Position numbers and translations under genes: made by a program
In this document: positions 14,540-26,600 of the stretch, piece after piece
Layout: each line of letters begins with the position of its first letter
Numbering within the stretch: position 1 is the first letter of the stretch
Source of the DNA: Linepithema humile
Taxonomy: Eukaryota > Arthropoda > Insecta > Hymenoptera > Formicidae
Reading direction: 5' to 3'
Length of the DNA: 64,000 bases
Assembly: GCF_040581485.1 (NCBI RefSeq)
Contig: NC_090129.1
Span: 18,285,264 to 18,349,263, forward strand
The notes under the pieces: generated by a model
Seen by the model: the letters and a program-made list of their open reading frames with translations, nothing else
Databases searched by the model: none
Told to the model about the DNA's origin: nothing

Positions 14540-15467
14540 GTTTTATCAAACGATGAAGATAGGATTTGTGAGCAGAGCAAAAGGTCAATCTTTTTAATAA
14601 TTTATACGAGTAAAATCAGTGACAAATCAATTAAGCTAGAAAAACTCTTTTTTAGTTTATTTACATTCTCAAAATAATAGATGATAGCAGAACTTCTATG
14701 TCATTATTTTATGATTTGTTTAATACTTGTATAAGTTACATAAACTTTTCATAGCAGTTTATTTATTTGGAGTAAAAAATAAATCTAAACGAGATAATAT
14801 TTTAAATCCGCAGTATCCATCTATGTTGTCAGATTTATTATTATCTTTTATCTGTCATTTCTTTTATTTTGCTCACTCGTTCGAATATTGAAACGTTTGT
14901 GCGTAAAGTTACGATTAGCACGCGTCAACGAGTCAAATCCGGCGATCAATCTCATTTATAAGATGAATAAACATTTATGATTGACAATTTTCCGTCTAGC
15001 TACGCACTGTTTACCTCGATCGATCATCTGTCAGCCAAGCCTTTTCAGTCGGAGCTTGAGTGATTAAAGATCAATGTCCTTTGCCAGTTTCGATGTCACA
15101 CCAAAATGTACACTGCTCTACTTTACTTTGCACTCTTATACTTCAATGTGTATACTTTGCTTTGATTGGTGTTGCATGAACAAGTAACATATTTAATAAC
15201 AAAAATTTAAAAAAACTCTGCTGTAAAAATTATACAATTTGAGACTTTTCCAATATATATTTAATTACGAGTGAAATATAAATGCAATAACAAGTTAAAA
15301 CAGATTAAAACCAATAAAATTAACAAAATTGATTATTAATAAAAAATAAAATAAAAAATTTATAAAAAATACAACAGTTAAATTAATTAAGTGTTAAGAA
15401 ACTAGATCAATACAGAGTATAAAAATACGTATAAAAATATACGTTTACCGCATGTATGCATTTTCCA

Positions 15468-15582
15468 TTTTAATTGCATAGTGCATTATGAGTTAATTCA
15501 TGTGCCGTTCAAAGGATGCGCCATTCACGTTGATCCCGACTCCGGATTGTCAGTAGATAACGATGTATTTCGTGCTACTTGA
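15468..15582 (+). pseudogene. Duplicated 3' coding fragment, copy A (unknown protein)
   Basis: The plus-strand frame ends at TGA (15580-15582) and reads into GCAIHVDPDSGLSVDNDVFR just before the stop. The paralogous frame at 36819-36936 encodes the same tail without any indel, and about half of the codon differences are synonymous. That suggests the sequence was once a terminal coding exon. In this copy similarity begins exactly where the frame would need an upstream exon, and no acceptor AG precedes it, so I call it a fragment. I do not recognise the protein family. It lies tail-to-tail with the metalloprotease-like gene. Confidence 0.4.
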
Positions 15583-15921
15583 ATCCCTCCGGCAGGAATA
15601 AACAAGTTGCTTTACATATACTGGTATTTACTTCTTACAGACAGTATCCTTTCTCGAGGAGAAAAAGATATAATTTACATGAACTTGACGGAGATAAAAG
15701 AATGTCAAGAAGTATCAGCTTATAACCGGCAAAAAGATAAGAATTATATTGATTCTTTATATTAAATAATAAGACAAACTAGTGAATATATTGTGGCTCG
15801 ATTGTTTCTAAAACGTTCTCGTCAATATATCGTCATGCAACGTGCTTTTAAGTTTAATGGTTCATTAATCATTTGCACGCTAAATAATATGAAAATTATT
15901 AAGTTATATAATATGCATTTC

Positions 15922-15927
15922 TTTATT
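15922..15927 (-). terminator. Candidate polyadenylation signal, copy A
   Basis: AATAAA on the minus strand, about 490 bp downstream of the stop codon at 16412. The same hexamer is present at almost the same distance in copy B. Nearer canonical hexamers were not seen. Confidence 0.4.
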
Positions 15928-16411
15928 ACTCTTGATTCTACATTCCGCTCTTATATCAATGCAACTATAACATCGGGACATTTTTAAAATACACAATAAA
16001 GTGGGAGACGTCATCGCTCTCGTCTTATTCCTCATATTTCTCATACAGAATAAGAGTGCGTCTACTTTATCAATTTTCCTTTTTCGTAAGCATGTCAATT
16101 AACAACTAATAATAGTTTTATCGTTTTTCTTCTGCTGTTACTAATACTAATTAATAACATTTGATTTGAATGCCGCTTTTCAACGTAATTCTTGATCTAT
16201 TCGTTTACATCGAATATGAAATCGATGCCATTGCAAAACAGAAGTTAACAAAAGTAATCTGTTTACAGCAGGTACTCGACAAATTGACGGACGGTTTTGA
16301 ATTGATTACGCGCATTTTCCCAAATTCTTCGCATTCTCGTTTACGTGGTGATAATTTTCTTCCGGATCAGTAGATGTTTTTTGACAATTTTCCGGTCTAA
16401 CTAATTCTAAA

Positions 16412-17719
16412 CTAACTTTCCGGCAAACAAAGACGATTTTGACAAAAATAATGCCGACCATTTTCAGTATGACACCACGTTCCATCCGGCAAGTACGGAT
16501 CAAGCCCTGTATTGGCCACTTCTACGCGTGGAGCATAATAAATAAAAACAGAGTCCTTTTCTTGTTTTTGTAGACAGAATATAGTGCAAGCTAACCACGG
16601 CTTGTCAAAATTGTGAAACTCCTGCATTCCCTTAGCTTTTAGGTTTAGGTGTGGTAATTGCTTCTTATATTCTTTGCAATTCATGTCTATTAATTTATCG
16701 AGCGGCAAGCGAGGGCTGTTCATCTCGTTGCAAAATGTCGAGTCATCACACATCTTCACATCATAAGATAATCCATTGCAATTCGCCGTTCTGTTATTCT
16801 CAGCCCGACAAATGCGACGTTTAGCAATCACGCCTTTGGATTTCTCCAAGCAAAGGCTTCTACAGGACTCTTCTTCCCATTCACTCCAGGTACCCTCTTC
16901 ACTGTGGTCCGAGATGAGCGATTTGAATTCATAATTACTAACGCATTTTCTGTTTTGACATTCACTATGATCTGCGCAATAAGTTCCTAAAAAACAAAAA
17001 AAAAACAGATTAGTTTAATTAAACATTAATGTATCTAATCAGCGATAAAAAAAGTACCTTCCAGCGCCGGTCCCGCAAAGAAATAAGTATAATTAAAATC
17101 ATACATATAATTTAAATTATTGGTAGTCAAAACGTAGTTAACGCTGGTAGGCTCCTCGCATTGTAAGTACTGGCACACATTAAGCAGTGTGACAACATTG
17201 GCATTTTTGTTACGGAGATATAATTCACATTGCCTTTTGGCGGTCCATTTTTTTTTAATGGAATCGTCATATTGCGCCTGCACTTTAGCGGACGTCGTTG
17301 TTTCGTATACGGTGAAGACTTCATACGTATAGCTACTGCCGATCTTTGTATTTAGAAGGCATTCCTTCGTCCGCCACAGTTCTTTAGCTACTTGACGACT
17401 ACACATGGACCAAATCGGCATATGAAGGCCGTGTTCTTTATATGTCATAATGTAATCACCATTCGAACATTCGTCGCTCATTTCATCATCATACTCCATC
17501 CCTAAGCTTTCAAACAACAAAAATGATTGATTATGAGAATATACTTAACTTTGTATCATTCAAATAGAATAAATTTACATATATTATTATTTATTAACAT
17601 TTAACAATCTAATGAAATTAAAAAGATAACAAAATATTTTAAGAATTTAAAATCAAATTAGTTTCTACTTTCTAAGTTTTTTTATACAAAAAATTTGACT
17701 TATATGTATAATTTTCATG

Positions 17720-17766
<47 letters not shown>

Positions 17767-19131
17767 ATATGAAGGCGTGCACACGCATTTATTAGTTAGT
17801 TATGTGTATCTATATGCACTTATAAGTACAATATGACTAGCAACTTACAGACGGCCAATCTGATGAGCGGCATCATAAATCGATGCAAAACTTGCACCTG
17901 GTTCAATTTTTTTTCTAGTTTTTTTATCGAATATGAGACCAAATTCTACTAACGCCAAAGACGGTTTCGAGTTACATGTGGTATTTATAACGGAGGATCC
18001 TCTGATTGTCAAATCATACATATTATACTCAAATTTCTTAATCATATGATAAATATCACTTCCGGTTAGGAAAAGGGTGATGTCCCAATGATAGTGCGTA
18101 TCATTTTGAATGAACAAGTTGTTCAATGTCTTGTTAAACAATGTTAGCATTTCATTAATATCGCCGACATAATTTAGACCTCTTTCCGCAACTTCCATAA
18201 TTTTCATGTAGGTCAACAATATATCGATACGGACACCAAGACTTGGATGATGGAACACAGCTTGAAGACCGTTTATGTACGCTAATAACATATCACAAAC
18301 CTTCGTTAAATTTCCGTCATGAAATGGCGACAACGAATTATATGCGGTTTGGTCCAAGAAGACGGCCAATTCTATGGTTATTCGCGATGATGATTGCATC
18401 GGGTCGTCAGATTGCTCCCAATCATTAGGTATCAGTGATCGTTTAATTAAGTGAGGTTTGCCGAATGAAACATTAGCTTCTGTTTCAACACAAGAATCGC
18501 CAGTTAAAGATGACGACGCCAAGTCATTTTGCAACGGTGTAATATCCAATGTAGTGTTTTCCAGAAGAATAATTCCTTTCTACTTCCAACAAAGATACAT
18601 TTGTTTTCTTTTAATGTTAACTTGTAAAAGTGCAAAAATGATTAAGAGTGAAAATATTTAAATTAATTTATTCTGTAAATACCACTGACCAATCCATGTC
18701 CTTGACAGAAGTTTATGGCCGCGGTGTTGACATGATCGTCGTGAAAATAATAACAAAAATCAGATGTGTTTAATTGTGACAGTTCTTCCGTGATACCTTT
18801 TGCGTTTTGTTTCCATGCTTTAAACGCAGACGATACTATCTTGTCGTTTCTACGCAGGTTTAACTGAATCTGTTTTCCAAAGGCTTTCAGAGTTAATGAT
18901 ATCTGCAAATTGAGTGATAATTAATAAAAGATTTAATAATTTTAGAATAATGTTTTTTGGATGTTAAGCAATGAATAAAACTGCAATAAAACTGCTATAG
19001 TAAAACGCACGTACTTTCTTTGCGCCTGTCGGGTTCCGTGCCGGCAGCAATATTATTTCGCTATCTTGCGTGATATGCGCGTATGTTTTGTTTAATAAAA
19101 TTATTAATACCACTTTCATTATAGAAAACAT
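16412..19131 (-). CDS. ADAMTS-like secreted metalloprotease homologue, catalytically dead, copy A (damaged or alternatively spliced)
   Basis: Five exons by comparison with copy B: 19015-19131, 18690-18902, 17849-18579, 17058-17506 and exon 5 ending at 16412. All introns are GT-AG. Exon 1 encodes a signal peptide and exon 2 a reprolysin propeptide (CYYFHDDHV, CQGHGL). Exon 3 carries a dibasic KR and the protease domain, ending AAHQIGRL. Exon 4 continues LGMEYDD, with Met-turn YIMT and the CR-2/disintegrin-like part. Exon 5 has a thrombospondin repeat (TWSEWEEESC) and the cysteine-rich end. The zinc motif reads HQIGRLLGMEYD: general-base Glu is Gln, and the second and third His are Arg and Tyr, so no zinc proteolysis is expected. 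Oddity: one extra A around 16979-16982, just inside exon 5, gives an in-frame TAA from the acceptor used in copy B (exon from 16987). An AG 16 nt downstream (exon from 16971) restores the frame to about 689 residues, losing a few residues including one Cys. Active gene or recent pseudogene is undecided. Confidence 0.8.
16988..17057 (-). other. 70 bp intron 4 of copy A with tandem acceptors
   Basis: Donor GTACTT follows phase 1; the primary acceptor is TTTTTTAG behind a long T-rich tract. A second AG at the end of TTGCGCAG lies 16 nt further. Because copy A carries a one-base insertion between the two, only the downstream site keeps the reading frame open. The second site lacks its own pyrimidine tract but could share the upstream one. 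Confidence 0.5.
17724..17761. repeat. (AT)n microsatellite in intron 3 of copy A
   Basis: An uninterrupted AT run of about 38 bases inside the intron 17507-17848. The matching intron of copy B (about 39081-39098) holds a shorter, interrupted tract, so the repeat expanded in A or contracted in B after duplication. Confidence 0.9.
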
Positions 19132-19183
19132 GTTTAGTTAACGTGTTTTAATTTTGAACATTTGGAAATATTTAATTAAAGCT

Positions 19184-19191
19184 CTTTTATA
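19184..19191 (-). promoter_or_regulatory. TATA box of copy A
   Basis: TATAAAAG on the minus strand, 53 bp upstream of the start codon (19131-19129). The position is conserved relative to copy B. With the usual TATA-to-start spacing the 5' leader would be only about 20-30 nt (inference). This suits a tissue-restricted, highly expressed secretory gene. Confidence 0.6.
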
Positions 19192-20223
19192 TATTTCAAT
19201 CTTTTATATACGTACGTTATGAGTCTCTCTATGTTTGTTGTGTCTTAACAGATCGGGAACTAAACACGTACTGGCCTCTGGGTTTGGGAATACCGTTTTT
19301 GTGCCGTGATATGTATTACATACATACATCTATCTTCTATACTACGTAAACACATTTAATAATACAGTCTTATATTCCATCTACACTCAGTATAAGATAT
19401 TTTAAATGTTTTAAATATATAACAAATATTAAAAAATACTAAATTATAATTACAATTATAATTATAATTTTAAAATATTAAACGTACAATTTGTATAATA
19501 GAAAGATAAAGGCTTTTTTTAATATTTAATTAAATCAAAATTAAACCTCATCAAAATTAAACATATAATATTAAATAACAAGCCTTTTTTAAGATAGGAT
19601 ACTAGTTGAATAAATGATAATAGAATAGTAAGAAATTAATAAAATTTGTAAGTTAAAAAGAAACGTTGCTAATTATGTTTAAAATTAAGTAATTATCTTG
19701 CAAAAATTGGACTTGGTATGCATCTACATGCATCTCAAGCTATATTTTCCTATGATACGGATATAGCAACGTTGCGCCGCTTGGCGTCGATTATACCGAC
19801 CTATTTCGCTCTCGGATTCTCTGTGGGTGGGGGGGGGCAATGGAACGATGAGATGAAAGAGGTAGCTCATTATTGTCGGGGGTAAAAGGGAGGATGGAAA
19901 CACGGAAGAGCGCCTTGCGAGATATAGGGTGCGTGACGTCGCAGTAACTTTGCATTTAGGTCGTCTGATAGGTGCGCGCTTATGCGCCTCGCACGATTAA
20001 TAACGGGGAAGAGTCGAAGAAGAGAGGCGAGAGAGTCCTTATCATATATCATTAGATCTGAAATCGATTTGGGTATCGGTAAAGAAGGCTTTCATACTCC
20101 CATATATACATATATATGTATACATATACGCGTATCTCTTGTACTGCCGCGGTTGATCGATTTTTGTTACATCAAAGGTTGATATTTCTTCTCATTGCTT
20201 GTTAAAATTCTATAGTTTCCGCT

Positions 20224-20258
20224 AAAGCACCGAAAAATAGGAAATTATTCGGTGCTTT
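20224..20258. repeat. Perfect 11 bp hairpin
   Basis: AAAGCACCGAA and its inverse complement TTCGGTGCTTT flank a 13-base AT-rich loop. It is too short for a microRNA precursor. Function unknown. Confidence 0.7.
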
Positions 20259-23200
20259 CAAAGTATTATTTATCATTTACAACGTTGAAATATGTGACAT
20301 TAAAAGTATTGGCAAAAGCATTGATCCATTGATTATCAGTTTATTAAATATCTGTAATTAATAATTGATTTTATTTTAATTTATCAAGATTTGTTAAGAT
20401 AAAATTTATAAAATTTTATCAAACTTATATTGTCAATTATTAATTTAAAGTTTTCTTTCCATGTGAATGTAAAATAGAAATATTGATGTAACATTACTAT
20501 AACATACTATATGTTAATATACTAGCGTAGTAAAATATTTTTGTTATTGTTAATATTTTCATTAAACTGTCAATTTACTTTGATTTTATGCGTTATTTGT
20601 ACTTTTCTAATAATTATAAATATTTTGAGTTATCTTTTAATTTAAAAATTGGAAACTCGATAACGAGTGCGTGAAATATATCTTAATGAAAAGTGCACTA
20701 ATGGCAAAATTGTTGCACAAATAGTAAAACTGCAAGCATCGAGAATGGCAGATCGCCTCGCGGCGATAAAATTATTGCTTACGGAGCGACACGCGGCGGA
20801 ACGAGTCCGCTGATCGTCGAATGTTCGATGGAGTTAGTAATAGTATTGACGACGATAGTGGGTGGACTAGCGTCGATTGCACCTTCTTTAAGATTAAAAC
20901 ACAGGCGCATTCCCGTAGGCATGTGGCCCGCGGGATGAGCTGAGATGGAAAATTGATAAGAGGCGGTTGAATGACGTACGAAGGAGAGACGAGGAAGATC
21001 GATCAAGTCGAGTTTATTTGATTGAAGGAAGTCTTCGATAGATTTTAAGAGCGCGAATGGGACAGTTGATGGCTTCTGATATGGACGAATAATGTCAGTG
21101 CCTCGAGCCAGCAGATTTTTACAGCTTTATCGTGAACAATTCGAGGATATCGACATTATTTATTACCGTCATTATAATAAGTTTTTTTATGTGAAATCAT
21201 ATTTAATAGATATATTTTTATTATTATTTTTCGCCTAAAATCTCTGTGCACTCTAAGATTTGTCTTAATCTCAGTACATTTATTTTTATAAAATTAAATT
21301 AGAAATTGTAGCATGATTTGTATTGCATTTATGCAAATAGTAAAATTGGTTTTTGTACAGATATTTTCTAACAACCGCAATTTACATTGCAAAATTTAGT
21401 TTACATTTATTTAAATTATATTATTATTAGCTGTATTATTAATGCGTGATAATATAATATTTTTGCAACATAATTATGCCAATAAATTTTATCAATGCAA
21501 TTTTACTTACGCGAAAACAGTCAATTTAGCATTATGTAATAACAAATTTTTATATATATTTTTTTTTAGAGCAAAAGCTATAAGCGAAGATGTATTCGTT
21601 TTCTGCAAGTTTCGATCTTTTCGTAATCTGCTATATAATCGTTTCCTCCTCGCTTCAGCTTTCAGTAACAAAGCAATTTCTTCGATACTAGTTATATTTA
21701 CTAAGTTCCGTTACAGTTGGCATTAGAAGCGGGCAGAAAACGGAAACTCTTCCGCCGCATTGCTTTCCCTTTACGTGCATCGGGCAACATTATAGTCCAC
21801 TGCACAAGCTCACCATTTCGCGGTGTGCAGTCGATATGATGGCCTTTCGATAACCGCAGCAGCGAGAGCAAGATTAAACTATAGCAAAAGTAGAGAAAGA
21901 GGAAAATGAAAGAAAGACAGAGACCGAATAAACTGCAACGAAAGTAAATTAAGATTTTCTGAAGATAATAAGTTTATGATATAGAAACAGATTGCTACAT
22001 AATTATTATAATTAATACGACAATACTTTAGAAAATTGAAAATAGGAATTTGTAAAACACAGCGTTTCATTTTATTTGTTTTACATTATTTATACTGCAA
22101 AACTTGGAACATTTTCTATTCAAAGTTGTTTTTAAAGTTATAAAAGTTAAGGGTTTTGTTCGTGGAAGATTTTTTTGTTATATATCTAAAACAACTTTTC
22201 TTTTTTTTTGCAAATCAATATATTCTCTTGAAAATTTGCGATAGTAATTCATCTTTGGCGAGTTCCGTTAAGCGCCATTGAAAGTATTCCCTCGCGAACT
22301 TCACACTCTTTGTAAAAAGCTGAAAATAGAGCGTTGCTTTGGACTTAAGGCGAAAAGTTATTTACCGTCAACCTTTGCCTAGAAATAGCAAAAAGCAACC
22401 GAGCATGCAGCGTCGTTTTGCTCTTTTTGCCGTGACATATAACTCGTGTAAACTCCCATTTCGCATTTTATCTAACTCGCGGAATATATTTTATTGGAAT
22501 TTTTCGTTTGCACTTTTATTGCATTATCAAGTGAGAAAAGTATAAATAAACTTGCTGCTGTGTTGAAACAACTTCTGATAAATCTCTGTGTCTGCACGCG
22601 CGCGCGTATATAAAATTATATAAATGTCTACTTACAATAGCTTGTTGTATTTTAGTAAACATTTTTATTAGTTGTTTAATTAAAGATTTAACAGTAATCA
22701 TAAATTTAATAATAAATCGAAAGGAGAAGTAACTGTCATAAAAAAACTATGTTTTTTAGACAATGCTTCTATTTATTCAAGAAAGTATAAAAAAAATAAT
22801 TTTTGCACTTGTTTTGCCTTATAGACATTTTTATAAATATTACTAGAATTTTTTATTAATCTAATTATATATAAAAATACAGAAAATTTTTTTTTAAATA
22901 TTATTTTACAGATATGGTAGCTGTAATCTTTTTATATCAAGCTTTTAATTATTGGTTTATATTACACTTAGCTTTACGTCGTATTGATACATTAATAGAT
23001 TCCGTGTGTGCTAAAAATCTAATTAAAGAGACAGAAGTACTTTTACAATACTTGCGAATTTTATAATTAAACTGCCCGCGTCACACTTTTCAGCAGCAAT
23101 GTGAATATATGAAAAAAATTGAACTACTCTCTGCTGAAGAAGTTCGAGATGGGAATTCACGATAGAACGAAGGCTTGAGACTTTCGAGATTTCGAGTGAC

Positions 23201-23602
23201 CACACTTCTCGCCTTTCAATGGCTTTAGAAACTTTAATACGTCGACAAAAGTTTTGTAAATCCACCACTCTGATTGTATAAGATTTTTTTGCAATGATAA
23301 AATTTATTATGGCCGCAGACTATTATACTCGATTTTTCAACATCCAAATTTAAAGCTTAAGATTTTATGTTAATATTTTTACTTTATGCTAGGTAATTTT
23401 TTGTAAAAAGTAAATTTAACAATTAAATTACAGAAAATGTTTAGAACGTATAAAAATGTCGCGCGCGCATGTATGTATGTGACATTGTTACTGTTCTTTT
23501 ATCACACACACACATATGTAAAGTTTAACTGTTCCATTTTGTTTATAAACTTTTCATTACGTTATATGTATATTTATTATATTTATTATATTATATTATA
23601 TT

Positions 23603-23625
23603 AATATATATATATATATATATAT
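23603..23625. repeat. (TA)n microsatellite
   Basis: A TA run of about 23 bases preceded by degenerate TTATA repeats from about 23572. Confidence 0.85.
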
Positions 23626-26600
23626 TGAGGCAAGTTGAATATATACACATGCATTTACTGCGACGAATTTCCCGTTGGTAGTTCTTGTTTAATGTGTATA
23701 TGTGAACCACTGATCGAGTTTCCCATCCATCGTCTCAGATTTTTCCGCTGCAGCCACTTTTGTAATTCTTTCCTATTTTCCTGTCTCTTCGTTCGTATCT
23801 ATCTCTCATCTCCAAACCGCCAGCCCTTTGCCATTGTCCGCCATTGTTGGTGGTATGTGTGCATCGCGGAAAGCGAATTCCGTCCATTGTACGATACACG
23901 GAAAGTAATTCGAACACGAAAAGGGCCCCCTTGCCTCATCCAATCGTTCTTCCAGATTGAGGAAATCGAAAAGTTGATGCAACCGCGATCCAATTTCTGC
24001 TGAGATACCGTTAACTGGTAACTTTATTTTTAAACTATTGACTGCTAAGAAATGTCGCAAACACAAAAAAAAAAATTAATATAGTCAATTTTGTAACAGA
24101 AATGCAAAAAGTACGAGCGTTTCTAATACGATAACTTCTTTTACCAATTTGTTTATCCTAAAATTGCAATCTATAGATCAATATAGATTTGATCTATTCA
24201 ATCTATAAATTTTATTAAAATAATAAACTTGATGTGAAAATTATACAATATTGAATTATAAAATATAAAATTATACAAAATTAATTAACAGTACAATTAC
24301 AGTATTTTTGTATAGTATTTTAATATTTGATGTAATACGGAATACTGATTTACAATTATGAATATTTTATTATTTGTTAATACCAAAACATAAATATTGA
24401 TATTATTTTTCTCTGTCCTTTTCGATATTTCATATTTTTTTTTCTTTGCAAATAGTACGCGTTGTGTGGATGGATGAAAAATGGACATTAAATGTATGCA
24501 ATAATAATGTAAATACATAAAAACAATATTTTATGTGATTTTTAACAAAAAACGTAATCCAATTTACGATTTATTTTAATATAATATGTTTATATAATTA
24601 TATAAGAAATAAAACAATATTAAAGATGCGTGTTCTACATTCAGTTTCAAAGATATATATTTTTCGTAAGACATTTAATGTTTAATGTTCGAAAGAGTGT
24701 TATACAAAATCGAAGCCGCCGTGGTAAAAGCAGCCACGAAATTAATTAACATTTTGCTCTTACAAAGTGTTTAGGCCGCTCTTTGTAGCTGCACCAATCG
24801 CATAACACGTACCGCAGAATTTTTAATTTTACTTGTGAGATATCCCGATTGATGATAAGAACGAGTAAATGCAAGCGGTATAAAATGTGAAAGATAAAAA
24901 AATAGGGCATGTTTTACTCTGAATTAGTAGAAAACCATGCAAGCTTATCGTATCTTTAACAACACTCCCAGAAATTGAATAAAAATAGAGTTGCATACGA
25001 ATACAAGAAGGAACGGTATTTCATTCTATTTTCGTGTCATTCTAATGCTCTTTCCTACGATAAAAATAATTCTGTATGTTCTACATTAATTTATTATCAC
25101 ACACACTAAAGGATTTTTTATAACTCTCAGATAATGTGTGTGTATATAACAAAATTAAACCGTAATTCTAGATTGTCTGTTTAAAAATCTGAAATGCATT
25201 TTGTTCTGATCCTCTTAATTAATAATCTATTAACTAATATTAACAAATTGTTACGATATAAATTACAGATCAAATGGTATTGCGCTCGTGAATTTATAAA
25301 AATTAATATTCTGTTATTTTGATCGAGATGCGATAAATTTTGACAAATCAGGTCAAATTGCAACGGATAGTATGTGCAATCGAACATCGATTTATTCACG
25401 AGAAAATCAACTTTTCCGAGAATGAGATGTAATTTCTCCGTCCACCTGCTTCTCTAGTCGTCATGCGCATGAATGCCACGGACGGAATCTATTTCGGAAT
25501 ACGTCCATATCATGATACGGACAAATCGTTGAAAGGACATTTCGAGGGAATTTTTAAATCCCCGCGTAAATTCGCAGCGGACAAGGCTAATGCGCTCCAT
25601 TTTATTGCGATGTATGCAGTTATCGATATTGCTTGCATTGCCGACATCGGTGCGACAGCGAAGATGTCCGGGAAATTGCGCAAACCTGCTATCTGTATTC
25701 CCTTCGATAACTCCGGAGATTCACTATTATTTTTATTTTTCCCTGAAAAACACGAGAAATCATGCCAGACATTTAAAGTACGAAACTCGAAATAAAAAGT
25801 ACTTTTATTACAATATTTAAGAATATCTATCTCGATGCATTGCGATTATTTCGATATCTAGCGTTTTCTCAATGTAATATTTTTGTAATATTATAATACA
25901 TTTATACAATATTAGATTTATATTAATTTAAATTATCGTAGAAAATCGTGCTCAACAATTTTAAATTAAATTACATTTTTATTTAATTTTTAAACATAGT
26001 TAACGAAATATTGTGTAATTTAAAATATAAAAATTATTCGCTGTTACTTTTTTGGTCTATAATAAAGTCAAAACTATTTTATTTACATTTTTTTTCTAAA
26101 TTTTGAATGATTTGTAACCAAATAAATGTAATTTATAAGACTTCCGCATTATTTATTTGACAAATAGAGATGCAATACTGGAGAATCTAATAACTGAATT
26201 ATATAACATGTGTCGCATTTGTTCGTATAAATTAAACAAGAAAATTATATTGTCACCAGATAACAGATTTTGAAAGCTAAATTGAGAGTTCCTTTTAAAG
26301 ACAGGAGCACAAAGCAATGTTCCGCATAGACAATCACCATGTAGTTACCAGAAAATTAACTGGACATCTACGTGAGTAGGTCGATACTTAGACACTGGCG
26401 CTTTGTATCTCGATCCTCGAGATCGATCATGGTAATCTGATTAAAAGCGGTTTCGATGTCCTTTGCTCGGAAGGGAGATTGCATTTGATTCGATCAATTG
26501 GCCAAATCACACCGACACAATCGGTTGCAAGCGGAGAACTTTAAGAATTTTAAACAGAACAAAGTGTGAATAGTAGATTAATTAAAACTTGAAAATATTT

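Larger units (their letters stand above)
2788..15467. other. Long gene-free stretch with scattered GC-rich islands
   Basis: I see no gene I can support. AT-rich DNA alternates with GC-richer islands at roughly 4330-4680, 5160-5450, 6640-6900, 7350-7680, 8380-8700, 9230-9500, 9680-10080, 10540-11030 and 13280-13760. The longest open frame (10558-11025, plus strand, GTG start) is low-complexity and overlaps a second frame of 110 codons, so I read it as chance. The islands could be regulatory DNA or unrecognised exons of a long gene; the sequence alone does not decide. Confidence 0.5.
15468..19553. repeat. Segmental duplication, copy A (about 4.1 kb)
   Basis: This block aligns collinearly and in the same orientation with 36822-40865. 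It includes exons, introns, promoter and 3' flank of the metalloprotease-like gene and the end of a plus-strand frame. Similarity is high in introns and flanks as well as exons, with small indels. The left edge is abrupt at TTTTAATTGCATAG; the right edge fades near 19553. The start-to-start distance between copies is about 21.35 kb. I saw no transposon at the edges, so unequal exchange or replication-based duplication is the likely origin (inference). Confidence 0.9.

Noticed and set aside
16170..16373. Plus-strand frame in the 3' flank of copy A, with a similar one at 37518-37757
   Set aside because: Shared only because the DNA is duplicated; frames diverge at the 3' end after indels and it lies antisense to the 3' flank of the gene.
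16306..16503. Alternative minus frame running past the stop of the metalloprotease gene, with a paralogue at 37611-37856
   Set aside because: Out of frame with the cysteine-rich domain. The TAG stop of the main frame is conserved in both copies, and the cysteine-rich domain is complete before it.
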